Positions 34,501-48,017 are shown, numbered from the stretch's first letter. The stretch is 64,000 bases of DNA from Nipponacmea schrenckii (GCA_030562195.1 CM060201.1:19976454-20040453), one strand, 5' to 3'. Notes: a model not told the origin generated them from the letters alone. Translations and numbers: made by a program.

Positions 34501-37500
34501 TATACAAAGTTTGATGTATAACTGTGCTTATACATTAACATAAAACAACATTATCGATAGCTGGTGAGAGATGAGACATGATATAAGTGGTGCAGGGCTG
34601 TTGATTTATTTTTTTCCCAGCCGAACATTTTTTTAACATGTCAAAACTACTACACTAAGTACTATTCAACTAGTATCCAACTGTAAAATGTATTTCAATG
34701 ATGATATGACTTAACAATAAAAACCTCAATCTTTCTTATATACTAGGGTGGATTCAAGGACTTAAACCCTTCCATCTTCTGAGGTACAGAAAAATCCCCA
34801 TAATACATGGCTAAGTTCTTTTAGTTTGGGACTGGGATAGAGTCAGATGTTTCCACTTAATTTGCTTGTCTTGATAACAGGCACTTTTCAAATAAATAAG
34901 AATTAAGAGTCAGTTTCTTTCCTAAGACACACAGTTTAAGGTTTTAAAGCAGATTACCTTGAAGCTTGAATGATCACTTTAATTACCAGATGTTTTAATT
35001 GCTCACAATAAAGGGCTCAAGATTATTAAGGTTCATTCAGATTTGATATCTTTTTAACTTAAACTCAGATTTCCAATAAAAAAAGAAAGCTTAAGTACTT
35101 TTCAATATAGTGTTGAACAGTGTTTAAGTCATGTAGTTGTTCATTTTACTCTCATTTACTACTTGAATTTCCCTACTGAATAATGCTCAATGATGAGCAA
35201 TTGACTGGATGAGAGAACTATTATACCAAAGGGAGGTAATTAGTGTTTGGTCAAAATGGCTGATGTGATTTACAAAACACAATATGGATGTACTACAACT
35301 CAATTACTTCTAAGTATAGGGTCTAATTTTTAAACTTACAATCTTGAATGTGTTCTGAAACATATTTTAAAGCCTTACATATCATGTGAGGACTAAAATT
35401 GCCTATCCTTATTTACTTTTCTGCATTTTTAAATTTTTTTGTACAGTCATCATTTTTTATATTGGTAGATTTAAATAGTCATAAGTTCTTATCTGGTATT
35501 AGGACATTAAAAACAATTCTATAACTGAGCCACGTTAATGTCATTTTATGTAACCATGGGTTGTGAATTAACTATTAGAAAAACCTTACATTTTAAAAAT
35601 CCTCTGCTATAATTTGAAATTAAGCATGGCCTGGTTATTGTAACCTTTGAAGACCATTTTTATTTCAAGCTATTGTAGCATCTGTTATCATATATTTTTT
35701 ATTATAATATTGGTCTACTGTAGACTACAATACATATTTGAATATTGATTTTATACTATACCAGTACATACATTGACAATACTTGTTAACATTGTAACTT
35801 AGCAATTTAGGGCATATTCAATGATTCAGATACCGGTATTTATTTTACCAAATTAAATCAGATGGTAAAATAGTTTGAAAAAAAACCCTTTAAATTGAAC
35901 TCTAATATTCAGTCTGAGTTACTTTGACAATAGTACTGGCAGTTTGAGATATGTATACCAGGTAGTAATAAGTATTGACACATCAATTTATAATAAAACA
36001 AATAAGAAGAATAATAGGGAGGTAACAAGTGCTGTAATTTCTTCAGTAAAGGTCTTTTTGATTTAGGTCATACAGAACATAGAGATAGTTGAAATTTTTT
36101 ATCTTAAAATTAATAAAAATTCCACAAAAGTTGAGACAATCTGAACCTTTTACTTATACCAAGATTTGACTCTGAAATATTGATCTACCGTATATTTCCG
36201 TGTATAATGCGCAGGTTTTTGCCATAAAATGGGCCCAACAAAGAGGGGGTGCGCACTATATACGGGTAAATAAATTTGGAGTATTTTTTCCCAACGAGAA
36301 TGCCGCAGGTCGATGTTAAGGATCCGCCATTTTGTCTTCCCTCATCGACATTCTCGGTAAAATCGATTTGTGTAAAAGATTGAATTATGATTGTAATAAC
36401 GGCACAATATGATTATTATCTTATAAATTAAATAAGTATTGTTAAATATTTGAACAAAACTAAAATGATTCAAGTTAATAACTTTGTTATTAACATGGTA
36501 AAATTTACGTGAAGACGAGAGGTACCAAAAATAATGTTCACGGGCCAAGCAATTTGGATGGCTTTTATAGTAGGAACAATTGATTGTCATGCTTAATGAC
36601 ATGCCTCAATACGTAATCGAGTCTTGCCTGAATATAAATACGGTTACCAGAATAACTGGGTTTTAATATAATCCATTGTTTTCCTAATTATTCATAAGAT
36701 ATGATACACATGGTTCACGTCATCATTTTTTTCATTTCCGTTGAGAGGCAATACTAGTCGATAAAATTAGACGATAAAAATAAACTATTGAGCGAATCGT
36801 GTCACTCCAGCGATGATTAAAGACTTAATTAAGATAGACAATGATATTTATTTACGTTAAACAAACGAAACAATCACAATTAAGTATTCACACAAAGGGA
36901 ACTGACGCAATATCATGATGATTATTCGCATTATGATTACAAGTATAATGGGGCCTATTGGTCTTAAACCAAGTCAGTTACCGTAAGCCCTTCGAATTCC
37001 TGTCAATGATATCTTCTTCAATACGGTACTAAGAGTAAAAGAATGGAATTAAACATAATCTGAAACTTTTTTTAAAATGTATTTCAGGATTAATCCAGAA
37101 TAATGTATCATTAAAACAACATGTGGGTCAATTAGAGGAGGCGCTAGCACGACGTGAGTCAAGTCTAGTGGAACTACAGACACATCTACAAGATAGTAAT
37201 AAAGACAAAGAATTGACTACTGATGACTATGTTAAACAGGTTCATTCACTAGAAACAGCTTTACAGAAAGAAAAGGATGGACAACGTGATCTTCGTAAAC
37301 AGGTTAGGATTTTTGTTTTATACAGATGGATATTAATGTCTGTACAGTTTTGTCTAGTTTTTAAGATAGGACAATAAACTTAGCACCCTAAACCAAGAAA
37401 CCTTATGCTACTGTCTGTGTATGTTGAGTTGCAAAATGGATGTGATATTGGCCTTCTGCGCATGCGTAATGATCAAAATGGGCAGTTTTCTTTTTTGATT

Positions 37501-40294
37501 TTAAGCACGTTAAAGATGTGCTTTTAATTGAAGTTATGTGATTTATATGCTGTTTAACTAAATGATATCACTGAGATCAATAAAACAAGTCTTAGTTGTT
37601 ATTAGCACACCACTCCAATATTAAAGTGATCATCAGTCAAAAACACCTCGATTTTAATTTCAAATTGTGTATTTTTAGATTGGATTAAAAATCTCAGAAA
37701 ATAAGAAATTGAAGAAGAACAATGTAGAGGTAAAAAAGGACCAGGAACTGTTACGTCACCAGGTGGAGCTGCACGAACAGGAAGTAGTTAAATTACAGAC
37801 TGAGTTAGACAATAATCGTGACTTTGGTGTCACTCACCAGTCGGAGGTGAAGAATCTACAAATAGAGAAGAAGAATCTACAGTTAGAGTTAGAACATGTT
37901 CAGAGGGAATTGTCAGACAATGTTGCCAGGAACTCTCTTATTAATGAAGAAATGGAGGTAAGAAATGAATAATGTGTTTAACATGATGGTTTTTCACTGC
38001 ATAATATATATAATATTACGTCTCAAAATGGACAAAAGATTTCAGGAATAGTCAATAATTCCACCATCATTCCATATAAGGTATATGTTCTTTTATGCAG
38101 AGTTTGATAATACAAGGCGCGATTATTCAAGGTTTGAAAATACAAGGGTTGATAATGCAAGGCTTAATAGTGCAAGGTTTGATAATGAAATGTTTGATTA
38201 TGCAAAGTGTGTATGTCAAGTGTATAATGCAAATGTAACATGAATTCTTATGGCATTTCATTGGATTTTGGAGAATTTTTATACATTTTGCATTTTTACA
38301 AATTGACAATTGTACTTTGCAGCATTGACAAATGCAATTTGTAACAAGAATTATACCTCTATAATGTCAAACCTCTCTCTTGAGTTGTACTGTTGTGGAA
38401 AATTCATAATGTAAATAAATATTTCCTTCTGCAGAGTTTACAATGGCAGATTGACAAGAAGAATAGAGAAGTTGAATTTGCCCAGAATCAAGTAAAACTA
38501 GTAGAGGAAAGACAGCAGACTGAGATAGATCTTTTACAACAAACAATTCAAGAGAAACAGGCTGAAATTGAGGAGCTTCAGAGAGAATTATTAGGAGCCA
38601 AACAAGAGAAAATCAACCAGAAATCACGTGTAACCGAGTTAAGAAGTGCTTTGAAGTCTTCTGTACAATATCATAAGGTATGTAGAATATATTATATCAT
38701 GCATTGGCTATTGATTCCTTGGCCTTATTCTCTATAACTTAGATTAAAATGATACTAGTAATCCAGTCAGATTACTGTATTTCTTTAAGTCGAAGATTTG
38801 ATGTAAGTTATGCCCTAGGGTTTACAGTAAAATAATTATTTTGATAATGATGGTACCAATGTATTGATATGGTTTTTTTTAAAGATTGTTATAACTTCTC
38901 TTCTTTTTATTATGGTATTTGTCTTTAAAAAGGATATGATAGGTTTTTTTTTTACTGTCTTTTAATGAAGAATTATGGCCCTTTGACAATATTGTACAGG
39001 CATTTTTTTCTTCTGAGGTGTATGCATGTTCATAGTTTCAATTAACCTATTACATCCCATGCCACTATGGAACTGTTTTAAAATCTTTAACTTCTATAAG
39101 TAGTGATTTTGATTGATCACAGCAAATATTCATTTTCATCAAATTTTTTATTTCAGCTTACCAAGAAAATGAATTCCAAAAAGGGTAAAGTTAAAAAAGA
39201 GGAATTAGTAGAAGAGCCAGTATTACCAGATACTACTAATGGCACCACCCTAGACACTGGAGCGTGTACTACAGTAGAGAAAGGTATTCAATGTGAGCTC
39301 CAGGACAGTACTGTGATACCGGCACCAGAATATGATCTAGATGCCATAGAAACCTTATTAGAACAAACTGCTATTCAAACTCTAGATAGCAAGTAAGTAC
39401 CAAATTATCATTAAAAACCTACAAGCTTAAATAAGGATTCTTTGTACCAGCTGGTCCTTGGCCAATCCTCTTTTCATTGATATTTCCATAATAATCCATA
39501 CTTATTTACAGCTGGGTTATCTGGAATGTTGTGGAAAGATGAATTACACCAAACCAGACGAGACCAAATTACCACTTTTAGTTGACTTAACCAAACATAT
39601 CATATGACGTCATATTAAGTTTCATACCCTACTGATTAAAATTTAAATTTGTGGAATATTTTACAATAAAAATTTGTAAAATTCTACGCTTTTGACAAAT
39701 TCTTATAAAAGATTTTTTATAGCACAGGGTCCTGAACCATAGATATATCACCTATGGTTAAGATCACTGATAACTTGCCTTGTTTAATTTCAGACCGTTA
39801 GATAATCTCCAGTCTTGTTTAATCTCATTGAAATCTCAGATTAATGGTCTTCACATGTCAATGGAGGTTCATACAACAAATATTCATAATTCTAATCAAA
39901 CTTCTTCGTGAGTATTCATTCTTTATTACCAAAAAAAAACTATGAATGGTATGTATATTGAGTATTTTTTACTGTTCTTGTTTGAAGCGAAATGGATTCT
40001 TCATTTAAACAAGATGTACACTCTGTGTTCAAATGAATAAAGAGATAAAGTCATCAAATATTCACTTGACTAGCTAATAGATCTTCATTTAACTGTCAAA
40101 ATCCATTTTCAAACTTCCATTAATATTAAAAATAGCCAAAATATAAGAATCTGGAATTATTTTTCAGTGATATTGAAAAGGAGGTACATGAGTTACAGGA
40201 AGTAGTGAGAACTGTTGCTAACACGACATTTGCTTCCCTGACAACCACAACAAAATCTATATCAACAGAAGGTTCACAGGGGGAAGAACTCTAG
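25586..40294 (+). CDS. GOLGA3: Golgin subfamily A member 3 (golgin-160)-like Golgi coiled-coil protein, 12 coding exons
   Basis: Peripheral Golgi coiled-coil protein; vertebrate golgin-160 helps recruit dynein to Golgi membranes. Exons: 25586-25775, 27587-27786, 27927-28290, 28734-28876, 29102-32938, 33692-33923, 37088-37302, 37679-37957, 38435-38677, 39157-39392, 39794-39907, 40168-40294. All junctions are GT-AG and in phase, giving 2,059 residues. Residues 1-515 are a Ser-rich head. Coiled coil covers about 519-1080 (REKARLEGQLE, ERAELQAQLASLKLKL, EWYQQQLQLAHEVR). A non-coil insert at about 1090-1475 carries repeated Gln-Thr motifs. Coiled coil resumes at about 1479-1900, including LALELEKEKGRLEG and EEALARRESSLVELQ. 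The C-terminal PLDNLQSCL block matches PLKNLNSCL in golgin-160. The order of matching blocks along the whole protein makes GOLGA3 secure. The insert and the giant exon 5 (3.8 kb) explain much of the extra length over the roughly 1,500-residue vertebrate protein. Confidence 0.9.
33375..33569 (-). mobile_element. tRNA-derived SINE in a GOLGA3 intron
   Basis: Minus strand: a Pol III A box (TGGCCGAGTGGTC) and a B box (GGTTCGAAACC) about 60 bp downstream, then a non-tRNA body. The element is flanked by a perfect 14-bp direct repeat CCTACTTTAACATG at 33361-33374 and 33570-33583, the target-site duplication of LINE-driven insertion. The acceptor and T stems do not pair properly, so it is a SINE head and not a working tRNA gene. 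Confidence 0.85.
34076..34420. mobile_element. Mariner-like MITE in a GOLGA3 intron
   Basis: Ends CTGTAA and TTACAG flanked by TA. The subterminal motif AAATTAATGC(G) is repeated in both halves (about 34090, 34128, 34367), and GATCGCGGATAGG is repeated. The inverted ends are imperfect beyond the first bases, so this is an old copy. Confidence 0.45.
36185..36400. repeat. Degenerate dispersed repeat in a GOLGA3 intron
   Basis: Begins CCGTATATTTCCGTGTATAA and contains an interrupted inverted repeat (CGAGAATG...CGATG at about 36295 against CATCGACATTCTCG at about 36345). This is the look of a DNA-transposon end fragment. No matching opposite end was found. Confidence 0.35.
38095..38225. repeat. 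Short degenerate tandem repeat (about 18 bp unit) in a GOLGA3 intron
   Basis: Variants of GCAAGGTTTGATAAT recur about seven times in succession. Confidence 0.7.
39446..39520. repeat. Dispersed repeat related to 51870-52070
   Basis: TACCAGCTGGTCCTTGG, a CCTCTT-CATTGAT block and TTTACAGCTG occur in the same order here, inside GOLGA3 intron 10, and at 51870-51945. At 51898-52060 an 83-bp piece of the same sequence is duplicated in tandem. Confidence 0.55.
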
Positions 40295-42868
40295 AAACTT
40301 CATCATCAGACTACAATATGCTTTTATCAGGGGAGTTAATATTTATTTTATGTGATAAGTTATTTGAAGAGATTGTAAGGAGGTTTTTTAAAATATAAAA
40401 ATATGTATATCATTGAATTCTTGGTTCTTGGAATTCGAAAATAATAAGCAATTTATGACATCACTATAGCAAAAGTTGCTATTGACAATTTCTATAGTAG
40501 TGTGATACATGCATATTTTAAGTGGAATTTCTAGAGCCACGGACATCTGATTGAAAATTGGAATGGTACTAAACAATGCGATCACGTCCCCAATTCACAT
40601 AATATATTTAGATAACCTTTTTACAATTCCTTCAAAGATTTTTGCATCAATAGGAGAAAGTTTAAATTGTGCATATATTTTAGTGCACATGTGTATTCTA
40701 TGTTCTTTGGAATATATCAAATCATACGCAAAAATAGTCTATTTTATTTAGACTGATAATCTTAATGAGGGGCTAGGTTATCAAATTGGGTTGAGGGAAA
40801 TTCAGTTTATATGATAGAGAGGGGCCATTATAGTATAGAATAATAGTACAGTATTAGTTCACCTTTATTCCTATAGCAAACCATTTCACCTGTTTATATG
40901 TGCCTATATGTTATACAAGGAGAAGTGCAATTTATACCATTTTCTATGTCACAAATTATTGACTGTGTATTCTTTGTTGAATGGTTTTATTGTAATATTT
41001 CATATTTTAATTTGCTTTGGTGTAGAAAATTTATGTGTTATCCGCTAAATCGATTAAATAGGAGACATGGGGATGTCTGGAAAACATAAATCTAAACAAT
41101 AAACTGTTACTCAATTTTCCAGCCACCCTTTGTCGTTATAAGAATGACAAACCCCATAGGTTAAGAGTTTATTTTTTATATTTAGATGTTCAAGACTATT
41201 TTAATCAAATTAAGAAGTTAGTATTATATTAGGTAGAGATAAATTTTAGTGTGACTTTTGTTATGATTGTTTTCACTGGAGACTGTCTATTTGATACAAT
41301 GACATCAATAAATAACAACATCATTGATTATAATTACTATGCTTTATGCTGGTGATCGCTCTCTTATATTGTATTTTACACTCCAATAGACATTAAGCAA
41401 CCAAGCATATTTACAAACATATGTGTAAGCTCTTTTTCATTGATAATATTTTGAATTTTTCTTAATCAAAATAATTGTATGGAAACTAGCTACTATTCAT
41501 CTACTGAAACAACAGATAAATCTGAATTCTGCTATCTTTGGCTCATTAAAAACATTAAAACATTCAACTCTGATTTTTGAAAATAATAAATCTTTTAGAA
41601 TGGGAATAAATCTTTGTAGTTTTTGCAATAGAAACTACCTTTGTCAGTTGTTCAGTAGATAATTCAGCAACAGTTGATATATTTTTTAGAAGGTCTATAT
41701 TGTAAGGTGATATTTTTTTATTTCTGGAAGTTGTTAGTTCTTGGTCACACTCAAAATAGTTGTTTATTTTAATTTTGCTTTGTTTAATTTGTGTATGATA
41801 CATTTGGTAGCCTTCTAGGGACACTCTCCTGTTATTGAATGAACCTATTAAGCTGTTACTAATTTACTTGTGTGTTTTTCATAGTTCATATGCTTTGCAA
41901 TTGTTGATTTTTTCAGCTTTGTCAGCAACCTTCTTCTTATACCTCAGCTGTAATGAGTTTTTCCATTCTTTGCAAACTTTGAATATTTGTGAACTATTTT
42001 AATATTGCCATAATTATGCATATTTCTTTATATATATCATAATATTCACATTTTTATATCCTACTGCATTGATGATAAATGGATTATGAATTTAAAGATC
42101 AGATCTGTTTTCAATAGAGGACTGTGAAGCTTAGACAGAATATTTGTGCGGCTTATGTCCTGGTAGAGGGGATAAAATGCCCTTTTACAATACAGTAATT
42201 CAAATAGGAATGTATCTATTATAACTTCTGAATTTCAATGAATGGATGCCAGTCAAAGGGTCAGACCAAAAAATTATATTATTCTTTGAAAGTCCATATT
42301 AAGTGTGCAGAAAAGTAGGATGTAAAACTCCATTCCATTTCCTGTATTGAATACAGATCTATGACTATTATCATGGTGTAGACAGATTCACTATATTATA
42401 TTTATATATTATTTATGTCTTTATACTGTTATGTATAGATATTGTTGAATTTGAGGGAATAAAATCAAACATTATATTTTTTTCTTTTATTTAGATTGTG
42501 TAGGGTAATGTTGACACAGTGTGTCCAACTAGCCGCTATTTTGTGGGGGGTGAAGCTTGAAATGGAACTTCTTCGCCTTGGCAAACTATCACAAACTTCT
42601 CAATCGGCTTCAATACAACTACCAGTATTCACCTTTATGTTTATAAATTGATTGTGTCCAGTTTAACTGTAATTAGGAATATTAAGCAGTCTAGGCGGAT
42701 TATGCCTACAGATAATAAGTGCAAACCGGTAGAAACTTTCGTCCCCATTCAGATATATCTTTGAAACCTCCCGGAAAATATCCTGAAACTAGTAATGCTT
42801 GTATGTACTCACATATTTGAAAATAAATTTTAACCATTTTTTGGCTCATGTATTAAAATATTTCATTA
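40295..42868. other. GOLGA3 3' flank, no further gene seen
   Basis: AT-rich sequence downstream of the GOLGA3 stop. Several AATAAA hexamers (for example at about 41098 and 42461) could end the transcript; which is used cannot be told. No other coding frame is supported. Confidence 0.4.
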
Positions 42869-42869
42869 A

Positions 42870-43110
42870 TTTTATTATATTTTCATCAATAACGAAAATG
42901 AATGAACATCGAAACACAATTTATCATTTTCAAACTACATAATTAACGAAAATTTATTATATTTTCATCAATAACGAAAGGGAATAAACATCGCAACGAA
43001 ATTTGTCATTTTAAAATTATATAATTAACGAAATTTTATTAAATATTTCTTCGGTAACGAAAGTGAATGAACAGCACAACGAAATTCGCATTCTTAACAT
43101 ATAATTAACA
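42870..43110. repeat. 82-bp tandem repeat, three diverged copies
   Basis: TTTATTATATTTTCATCAAT followed by AACGAAA, GAATGAACATCG, an ATTTATCATTTT block and ATAATTAACGAAA starts at about 42873, 42955 and 43036. It lies about 190 bp beyond the stop codon of the first HSP70 gene. Confidence 0.8.
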
Positions 43111-43299
43111 TAGACATGGCAAATTAAAAAAAAATAGTCAAATTTCCAAAGACCTACAATACAATTAGTGTTGTAGTCTACCGCAATATCGGAATATTGG
43201 AAACAAATGTAACTATCAACGAAACACATGAAAATGCCCGAAAATCACCCCCCCCCTCCCAATCCTGTTTTATTGCTACAAATAAGTTAAACCGTCTGT

Positions 43300-45195
43300 C
43301 TAATCATCAGATTCAGAATCAGACGACGTTTTAAGGTCTGATAAACGTCCATCACCCCCTCCACCATATTCATTATCTATCTTGACCTTCAGGAGTTCAC
43401 AGATTCTCTTGACATCTGCTAATTTCTTCTCATATACTTCTTTCTCTGCAAGATCAATTTTTTCCAATAAATCTACCACATCATCATATACCTTGCCTAA
43501 TAATTTTTTTTCTTTAGGTGGCAATGATCGGGCCGCATCTTCAATAGACGGCTTATTACAGTAGATAAACGAATCCAGCTTGTTTCTAGAATCAACTTTA
43601 TCCAACTGTTTATTGTCATCTTCTTTGAATTTCTCTGCTTCTGCAACAAGACGATCAATTTCATCTTGACTAAGACGATCCCTGTTGTTAGAAATGGTGA
43701 TATGACTAGAGTTTCCAGTGTTTTTGTCCTCAGCAGATATATTTAAAATACCGTCAACATCAATATCAAATGTTATTTCGATCGAGGGAGTTGCCATCGG
43801 TGCATGCGGGATTCCCGTTAGTTCAATTTCTCCCATCCTATTGTTGTCCTTGGTCAGTGAGCGTTCTCCTTCATAAATATCAAAACAAATCTCCGTTTGG
43901 TTGTTGTAATATGTTGTGAATATGTCACGTGCCTTAGCAGGGATTTTAGTATTACGTGGAATCAAAATGTTCATTTCTCCACCAATAGTTTCAACGCCAA
44001 GAGACAGTGGTGTTACATCTACTAATAGTACATCTTTGATGTTTTCACTCTTGTCTCCACTTAAGATTGCAGCTTGAACAGCTGCTCCATAAGCCACAGC
44101 TTCATCTGGGTTGATGGATTTATTGAGCTCTTTACCATTCATGAACTCCTGAAGCAGTTTCTGAATCTTTGGAATTCTTGTTGATCCTCCGACCAAAACT
44201 ACTTCATTGATATTTTTCTTGTCCATCTTGGCATCTTTCAGTGCTCTCTTTACTGGATCCATTGTACTTTTAAACAAATCTGTACATAGTTCTTCGAACT
44301 TGGCTCTGGATATTTTGGTGTAGAAATCAACCCCTTCAAACAATGAGTCAATCTCAATACTGGCAACAGTGGTACTTGACAGAGTTCTCTTCGCTCGTTC
44401 ACAGCTATTTCTCAGTCTTCCAATAGCTTTTGAATTTTTTGACATGTCTTTTTTGGCCTTTTTCCTAAATTCTTTGATAAAATAGTCCACCATTCTCTGA
44501 TCGAAATCCGCTCCCCCAAGGTGTGTGTCTCCAGCAGTAGATTTTACTTCGAACAAAGCACCTTGGTCAATAGTAAGGATGGAGACATCAAAGGTTCCTC
44601 CTCCCAAATCAAAAATCAAAACATTTTTCTCACCAGAAAGATTCTGGTCCAGTCCATAAGCCAGAGCAGCGGCTGTCGGTTCATTGATGATCCTCAGAAC
44701 GTGTAATCCAGCAATAGCCCCAGCATCTTTGGTGGCTAATCTTTGTGAATCGTTGAAATAAGCTGGAACTGTGATAACTGCATTTATAATTATTTGCCCT
44801 AAATAGGCTTCAGCTGTTTGCTTCATTTTCGTCAAAACCATGGAACTGATTTCCTCTGGACCGAAAATTTTTACTTCATGTTTGTACTTTACCTGAAATT
44901 TGGGTTTACCGCCATCGTCGATCACTTTAAACGGCCAGTTTTTCATATCTCTCTGGACTGTATCATCGTCAAATTTTCTTCCAATCAGGCGTTTCGCATC
45001 GTAAAGGGTGTTCTGTGGATTCAATGCGGCTTGGTTCTTCGCTGCGTCTCCGATCAATCGTTCGGAATTAGTAAACGCAACACAACTTGGTGTTGTTCTG
45101 TTTCCTTGGTCGTTACCGATAATCTCCACTTTTCCATGTTGGAAAACTCCGACGCAAGAATATGTTGTGCCCAAATCAATACCAATAGATGACAT
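43300..45195 (-). CDS. Divergent cytosolic HSP70 without the C-terminal EEVD, intronless
   Basis: ATP-dependent chaperone. All three HSP70 signatures are present: [30 protein letters not shown] and [19 protein letters not shown]. The substrate-binding and helical-lid regions follow; there are no introns. The start at 45195 (MSSIGIDLG) matches the family; an upstream in-frame ATG at 45222 would add nine residues. It ends [17 protein letters not shown], an acidic Ser tail, where cytosolic HSP70s end GPTVEEVD. It also differs from its neighbours through the nucleotide-binding domain ([17 protein letters not shown]) and the lid. EEVD binds the TPR co-chaperones CHIP and HOP, so this paralogue is predicted to escape those partners. 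The promoter has TTCTAGAA and CRE-like sites but no TATA seen, unlike the neighbours. Confidence 0.92.
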   Translation of the reverse strand: MSSIGIDLGTTYSCVGVFQHGKVEIIGNDQGNRTTPSCVAFTNSERLIGDAAKNQAALNPQNTLYDAKRLIGRKFDDDTVQRDMKNWPFKVIDDGGKPKFQVKYKHEVKIFGPEEISSMVLTKMKQTAEAYLGQIIINAVITVPAYFNDSQRLATKDAGAIAGLHVLRIINEPTAAALAYGLDQNLSGEKNVLIFDLGGGTFDVSILTIDQGALFEVKSTAGDTHLGGADFDQRMVDYFIKEFRKKAKKDMSKNSKAIGRLRNSCERAKRTLSSTTVASIEIDSLFEGVDFYTKISRAKFEELCTDLFKSTMDPVKRALKDAKMDKKNINEVVLVGGSTRIPKIQKLLQEFMNGKELNKSINPDEAVAYGAAVQAAILSGDKSENIKDVLLVDVTPLSLGVETIGGEMNILIPRNTKIPAKARDIFTTYYNNQTEICFDIYEGERSLTKDNNRMGEIELTGIPHAPMATPSIEITFDIDVDGILNISAEDKNTGNSSHITISNNRDRLSQDEIDRLVAEAEKFKEDDNKQLDKVDSRNKLDSFIYCNKPSIEDAARSLPPKEKKLLGKVYDDVVDLLEKIDLAEKEVYEKKLADVKRICELLKVKIDNEYGGGGDGRLSDLKTSSDSESDD

Positions 45196-45298
45196 AATAT
45201 TAAGTCGTACTTTGAAATCCAAAACGCTGAAGTAAAATTATTGTTCTCAAGAGGAATATTGTTCTAAATGTTCGTTTCTAGTACAAATCCACCACCGT

Positions 45299-45306
45299 TT
45301 CTAGAA
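45299..45306 (-). promoter_or_regulatory. Minimal heat-shock element TTCTAGAA upstream of the divergent HSP70
   Basis: Palindromic TTCTAGAA (TTCnnGAA) about 100 bp upstream of the start codon, inside GTTTCTAGAAAC. Only one clean pair is present, weaker than the four-unit element of the next gene. Confidence 0.5.
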
Positions 45307-45318
45307 ACATTTGAGAGA

Positions 45319-45341
45319 TGACGTAATTGCATATGACGTCA
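45319..45341. promoter_or_regulatory. Two CRE/ATF-type sites upstream of the divergent HSP70
   Basis: TGACGTAA at 45319-45326 and the perfect palindrome TGACGTCA at 45334-45341, about 125-145 bp upstream of the start codon. Confidence 0.5.
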
Positions 45342-46103
45342 GTCGACGGTTCATTAAAAAAGAAACAGATAAAAAAAAACAAAAAAAAACAACCCCCCCT
45401 CCAAAAAAAAACCCGGAGAGTACCCTTCACATCAGGAGCTCCGAGTATCCTGGTGTCCTGCTTTCTTATCTTATACTTCTAGCTTAAGCTATCATTGACC
45501 TATCTATGCAAGAAAAGACTGCCTCTCATTCAAATAGTTTTTTCTACTGTCAGTGGCTACGCAAGCATCCCCAAAATATGCGACAAATAGGGCAGACTGA
45601 CCCAATGTGGGACGACTGTTGAGGCTGCATTCAAATTCCGACCACCCTATGGAGCTTCATAATTACGAGCCGTAACGTCAATATAGCATAGAGCAAAAAA
45701 TGGAACGATTCAGTGCATTGTGACAAATATTTAGGGGCAATAACCGCATGAAAATCATATCATAGGGATTCGTAGGTCTCTGTTCAGACACAGGATTAGA
45801 TCAGACATCGAAACTCATTCTCTACCTTACTCAAAAGAAGTGTTGTAAATTCAAAACAAATTATTATATTTCATAAATTTTATTTATGAATAACAAGAAA
45901 GAACATAGTAACAAAAATAAATAATAAATTTCCTGAGTAACATATATACAAGAAAAAAAAAATTCACTTCGGATTTCTTTTAAGTCTTTAAATCACACTG
46001 TTTTATGATCAATATCTTATGTTTGCATTAAATCACACCATTTCGCATTTTAAAGTCACTCACAGATTTCCATTTGCCAAATCATTCTCACAATTGTCAG
46101 ATT

Positions 46104-48017
46104 TTAATCAACTTCTTCGACAGTCGGTCCAGATCCACCACTTCCAGATGAATGTTGTCCGCCAGCTTGCTGTTGTCCACCACCAGCCTGATGCATCTTG
46201 GTCATAATAGGAGAACAGACTTTCTGGATTTCTTGCATCTTGTACTCGTATTCATCCTTGTCAGCCAACGCATTTCCTTCTAACCAATTCAGCGCTTCGT
46301 CACATGTTTTCTTTGCTGTTTCTTTGTCTTCAGAAGCCAACTTTTCACCTGCCCCATCGATAGTTTGCTTAACACTGTAAATGTACGATTCCAGTTGGTT
46401 TCTAGCCGCCATCTTTTCTTTTTGTTTGTTATCCTCATCTTTGAATTTCTCTGCTTCTTGAACCAGGCGATCAATTTCAGCCTGACTCAGACGGCCTCTA
46501 TGATTGGTAATGGTGATTTGATTGGATTTACCGGTGCTCTTGTCTTCAGCAGATACATTCAATATACCATTAGCATCAATATTGAAGGTGACCTCAATCT
46601 GAGGAACTCCTCTTGGTGCAGGGGGAATACCCGTCAATTCAAATCGTCCCATAAGATTATTGTCTTTGGTCATGGCACGTTCACCTTCATATACCTGAAT
46701 AGTAACGGCAGGCTGGTTGTCGGAATACGTAGTAAATGTGTTGGACGCTTTGGCAGGGATTCTGCTGTTACGTTCAATCAATTTGGTCATTACCCCACCG
46801 GCTGTTTCTATACCAAGAGACAGTGGTGCTACATCTACCAATAAAACATCTTTGATGGTTTCACTCTTGTCTCCACTCAAAATTGCGGCTTGGACAGCTG
46901 CTCCATAAGCAACAGCTTCATCCGGGTTGATGGATTTATTGAGCTCTCTACCATTCATGAACTCCTGAAGCAGTTTCTGGATTTTAGGAATTCTTGTTGA
47001 TCCTCCAACCAGAACGATGTCATTGATCTGTTTCTTGTCCATTTTGGCATCTTTCAGAGCTTTTTCTACGGGATCCATAGTACTCCTGAACAAATCCGAA
47101 CACAAATCTTCGAATCTGGCTCTGGATATTTTGGTGTAGAAATCAGTTCCTTCAAACAACGAGTCGATCTCAATACTGGCTTCGGCACTGCTGGATAGAG
47201 TCCTCTTGGCTCGTTCACAGCTACTTCTTAATCTTCTTATAGCTCTGGCATTTTTGGACATGTCTTTCTTATACTTTCTCTTGAACTCTTGGATAAAATG
47301 TTCCACCATTCTCTGATCGAAATCTTCTCCTCCGAGATGGGTGTCTCCAGCAGTAGATTTCACCTCAAACAAGGAACCTTCGTCAATCGTCAGGATGGAG
47401 ACATCAAAGGTTCCACCTCCCAAATCGAAAATCAAAACATTTTTCTCTCCAGAAAGATTTTTGTCCAATCCATAAGCCAGGGCAGCGGCTGTCGGTTCAT
47501 TGATGATTCTCAGAACGTTTAATCCAGCAATTGTTCCAGCGTCTTTGGTGGCTAATCTTTGTGAATCGTTGAAATAAGCTGGAACTGTGATGACTGCGTC
47601 TTTAACTTTTTGTCCTAAATACGCTTCAGCTGTCTCCTTCATCTTCGTTAAAACCATGGAGCTAATTTCCTCCGGTGGAAAAACTTTCTTTTCATTTTTA
47701 TAATCCACCTGGAATTTTGGTTTACCGCCATCGTTGATCACCGTAAATGGCCAGTGTTTCATGTCTCTCTGGACCGTATCATCGGTGAATTTTCTTCCAA
47801 TCAGACGTTTAGCATCGAAAATAGTGTTCTCTGGATTCAATGCTACTTGGTTCTTTGCTGCATCTCCAATCAAACGCTCGGAATCTGTAAACGCCACATA
47901 ACTTGGTGTCGTTCTGTTCCCTTGGTCGTTGGCGATGATCTCCACTTTTCCATGTTGGAAAACTCCGACACAGGAATAAGTTGTTCCCAAATCAATACCA
48001 ATAGCTTTCGATGTCAT
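46104..48017 (-). CDS. hsp70: Cytosolic heat-shock protein 70, intronless, inducible type
   Basis: 637 residues, uninterrupted. [20 protein letters not shown] start, [14 protein letters not shown], the bipartite basic stretch around [35 protein letters not shown], and a Gly/Gln-rich tail ([10 protein letters not shown]) ending [12 protein letters not shown] docks TPR co-chaperones and marks the nucleocytosolic subfamily. The lack of introns, and a promoter with TATA, CCAAT and multi-unit heat-shock elements, fit a heat-inducible gene that can be expressed while splicing is inhibited. It is the middle of three tandem minus-strand HSP70 genes and the only one that is both intact and EEVD-bearing. 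Confidence 0.97.
   Translation of the reverse strand: MTSKAIGIDLGTTYSCVGVFQHGKVEIIANDQGNRTTPSYVAFTDSERLIGDAAKNQVALNPENTIFDAKRLIGRKFTDDTVQRDMKHWPFTVINDGGKPKFQVDYKNEKKVFPPEEISSMVLTKMKETAEAYLGQKVKDAVITVPAYFNDSQRLATKDAGTIAGLNVLRIINEPTAAALAYGLDKNLSGEKNVLIFDLGGGTFDVSILTIDEGSLFEVKSTAGDTHLGGEDFDQRMVEHFIQEFKRKYKKDMSKNARAIRRLRSSCERAKRTLSSSAEASIEIDSLFEGTDFYTKISRARFEDLCSDLFRSTMDPVEKALKDAKMDKKQINDIVLVGGSTRIPKIQKLLQEFMNGRELNKSINPDEAVAYGAAVQAAILSGDKSETIKDVLLVDVAPLSLGIETAGGVMTKLIERNSRIPAKASNTFTTYSDNQPAVTIQVYEGERAMTKDNNLMGRFELTGIPPAPRGVPQIEVTFNIDANGILNVSAEDKSTGKSNQITITNHRGRLSQAEIDRLVQEAEKFKDEDNKQKEKMAARNQLESYIYSVKQTIDGAGEKLASEDKETAKKTCDEALNWLEGNALADKDEYEYKMQEIQKVCSPIMTKMHQAGGGQQQAGGQHSSGSGGSGPTVEEVD

Larger units (their letters stand above)
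45242..45814. other. Intergenic between the first and second HSP70 genes
   Basis: Contains the promoter sites listed separately and A/C homopolymer runs at about 45368-45411. No gene seen. Confidence 0.4.
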
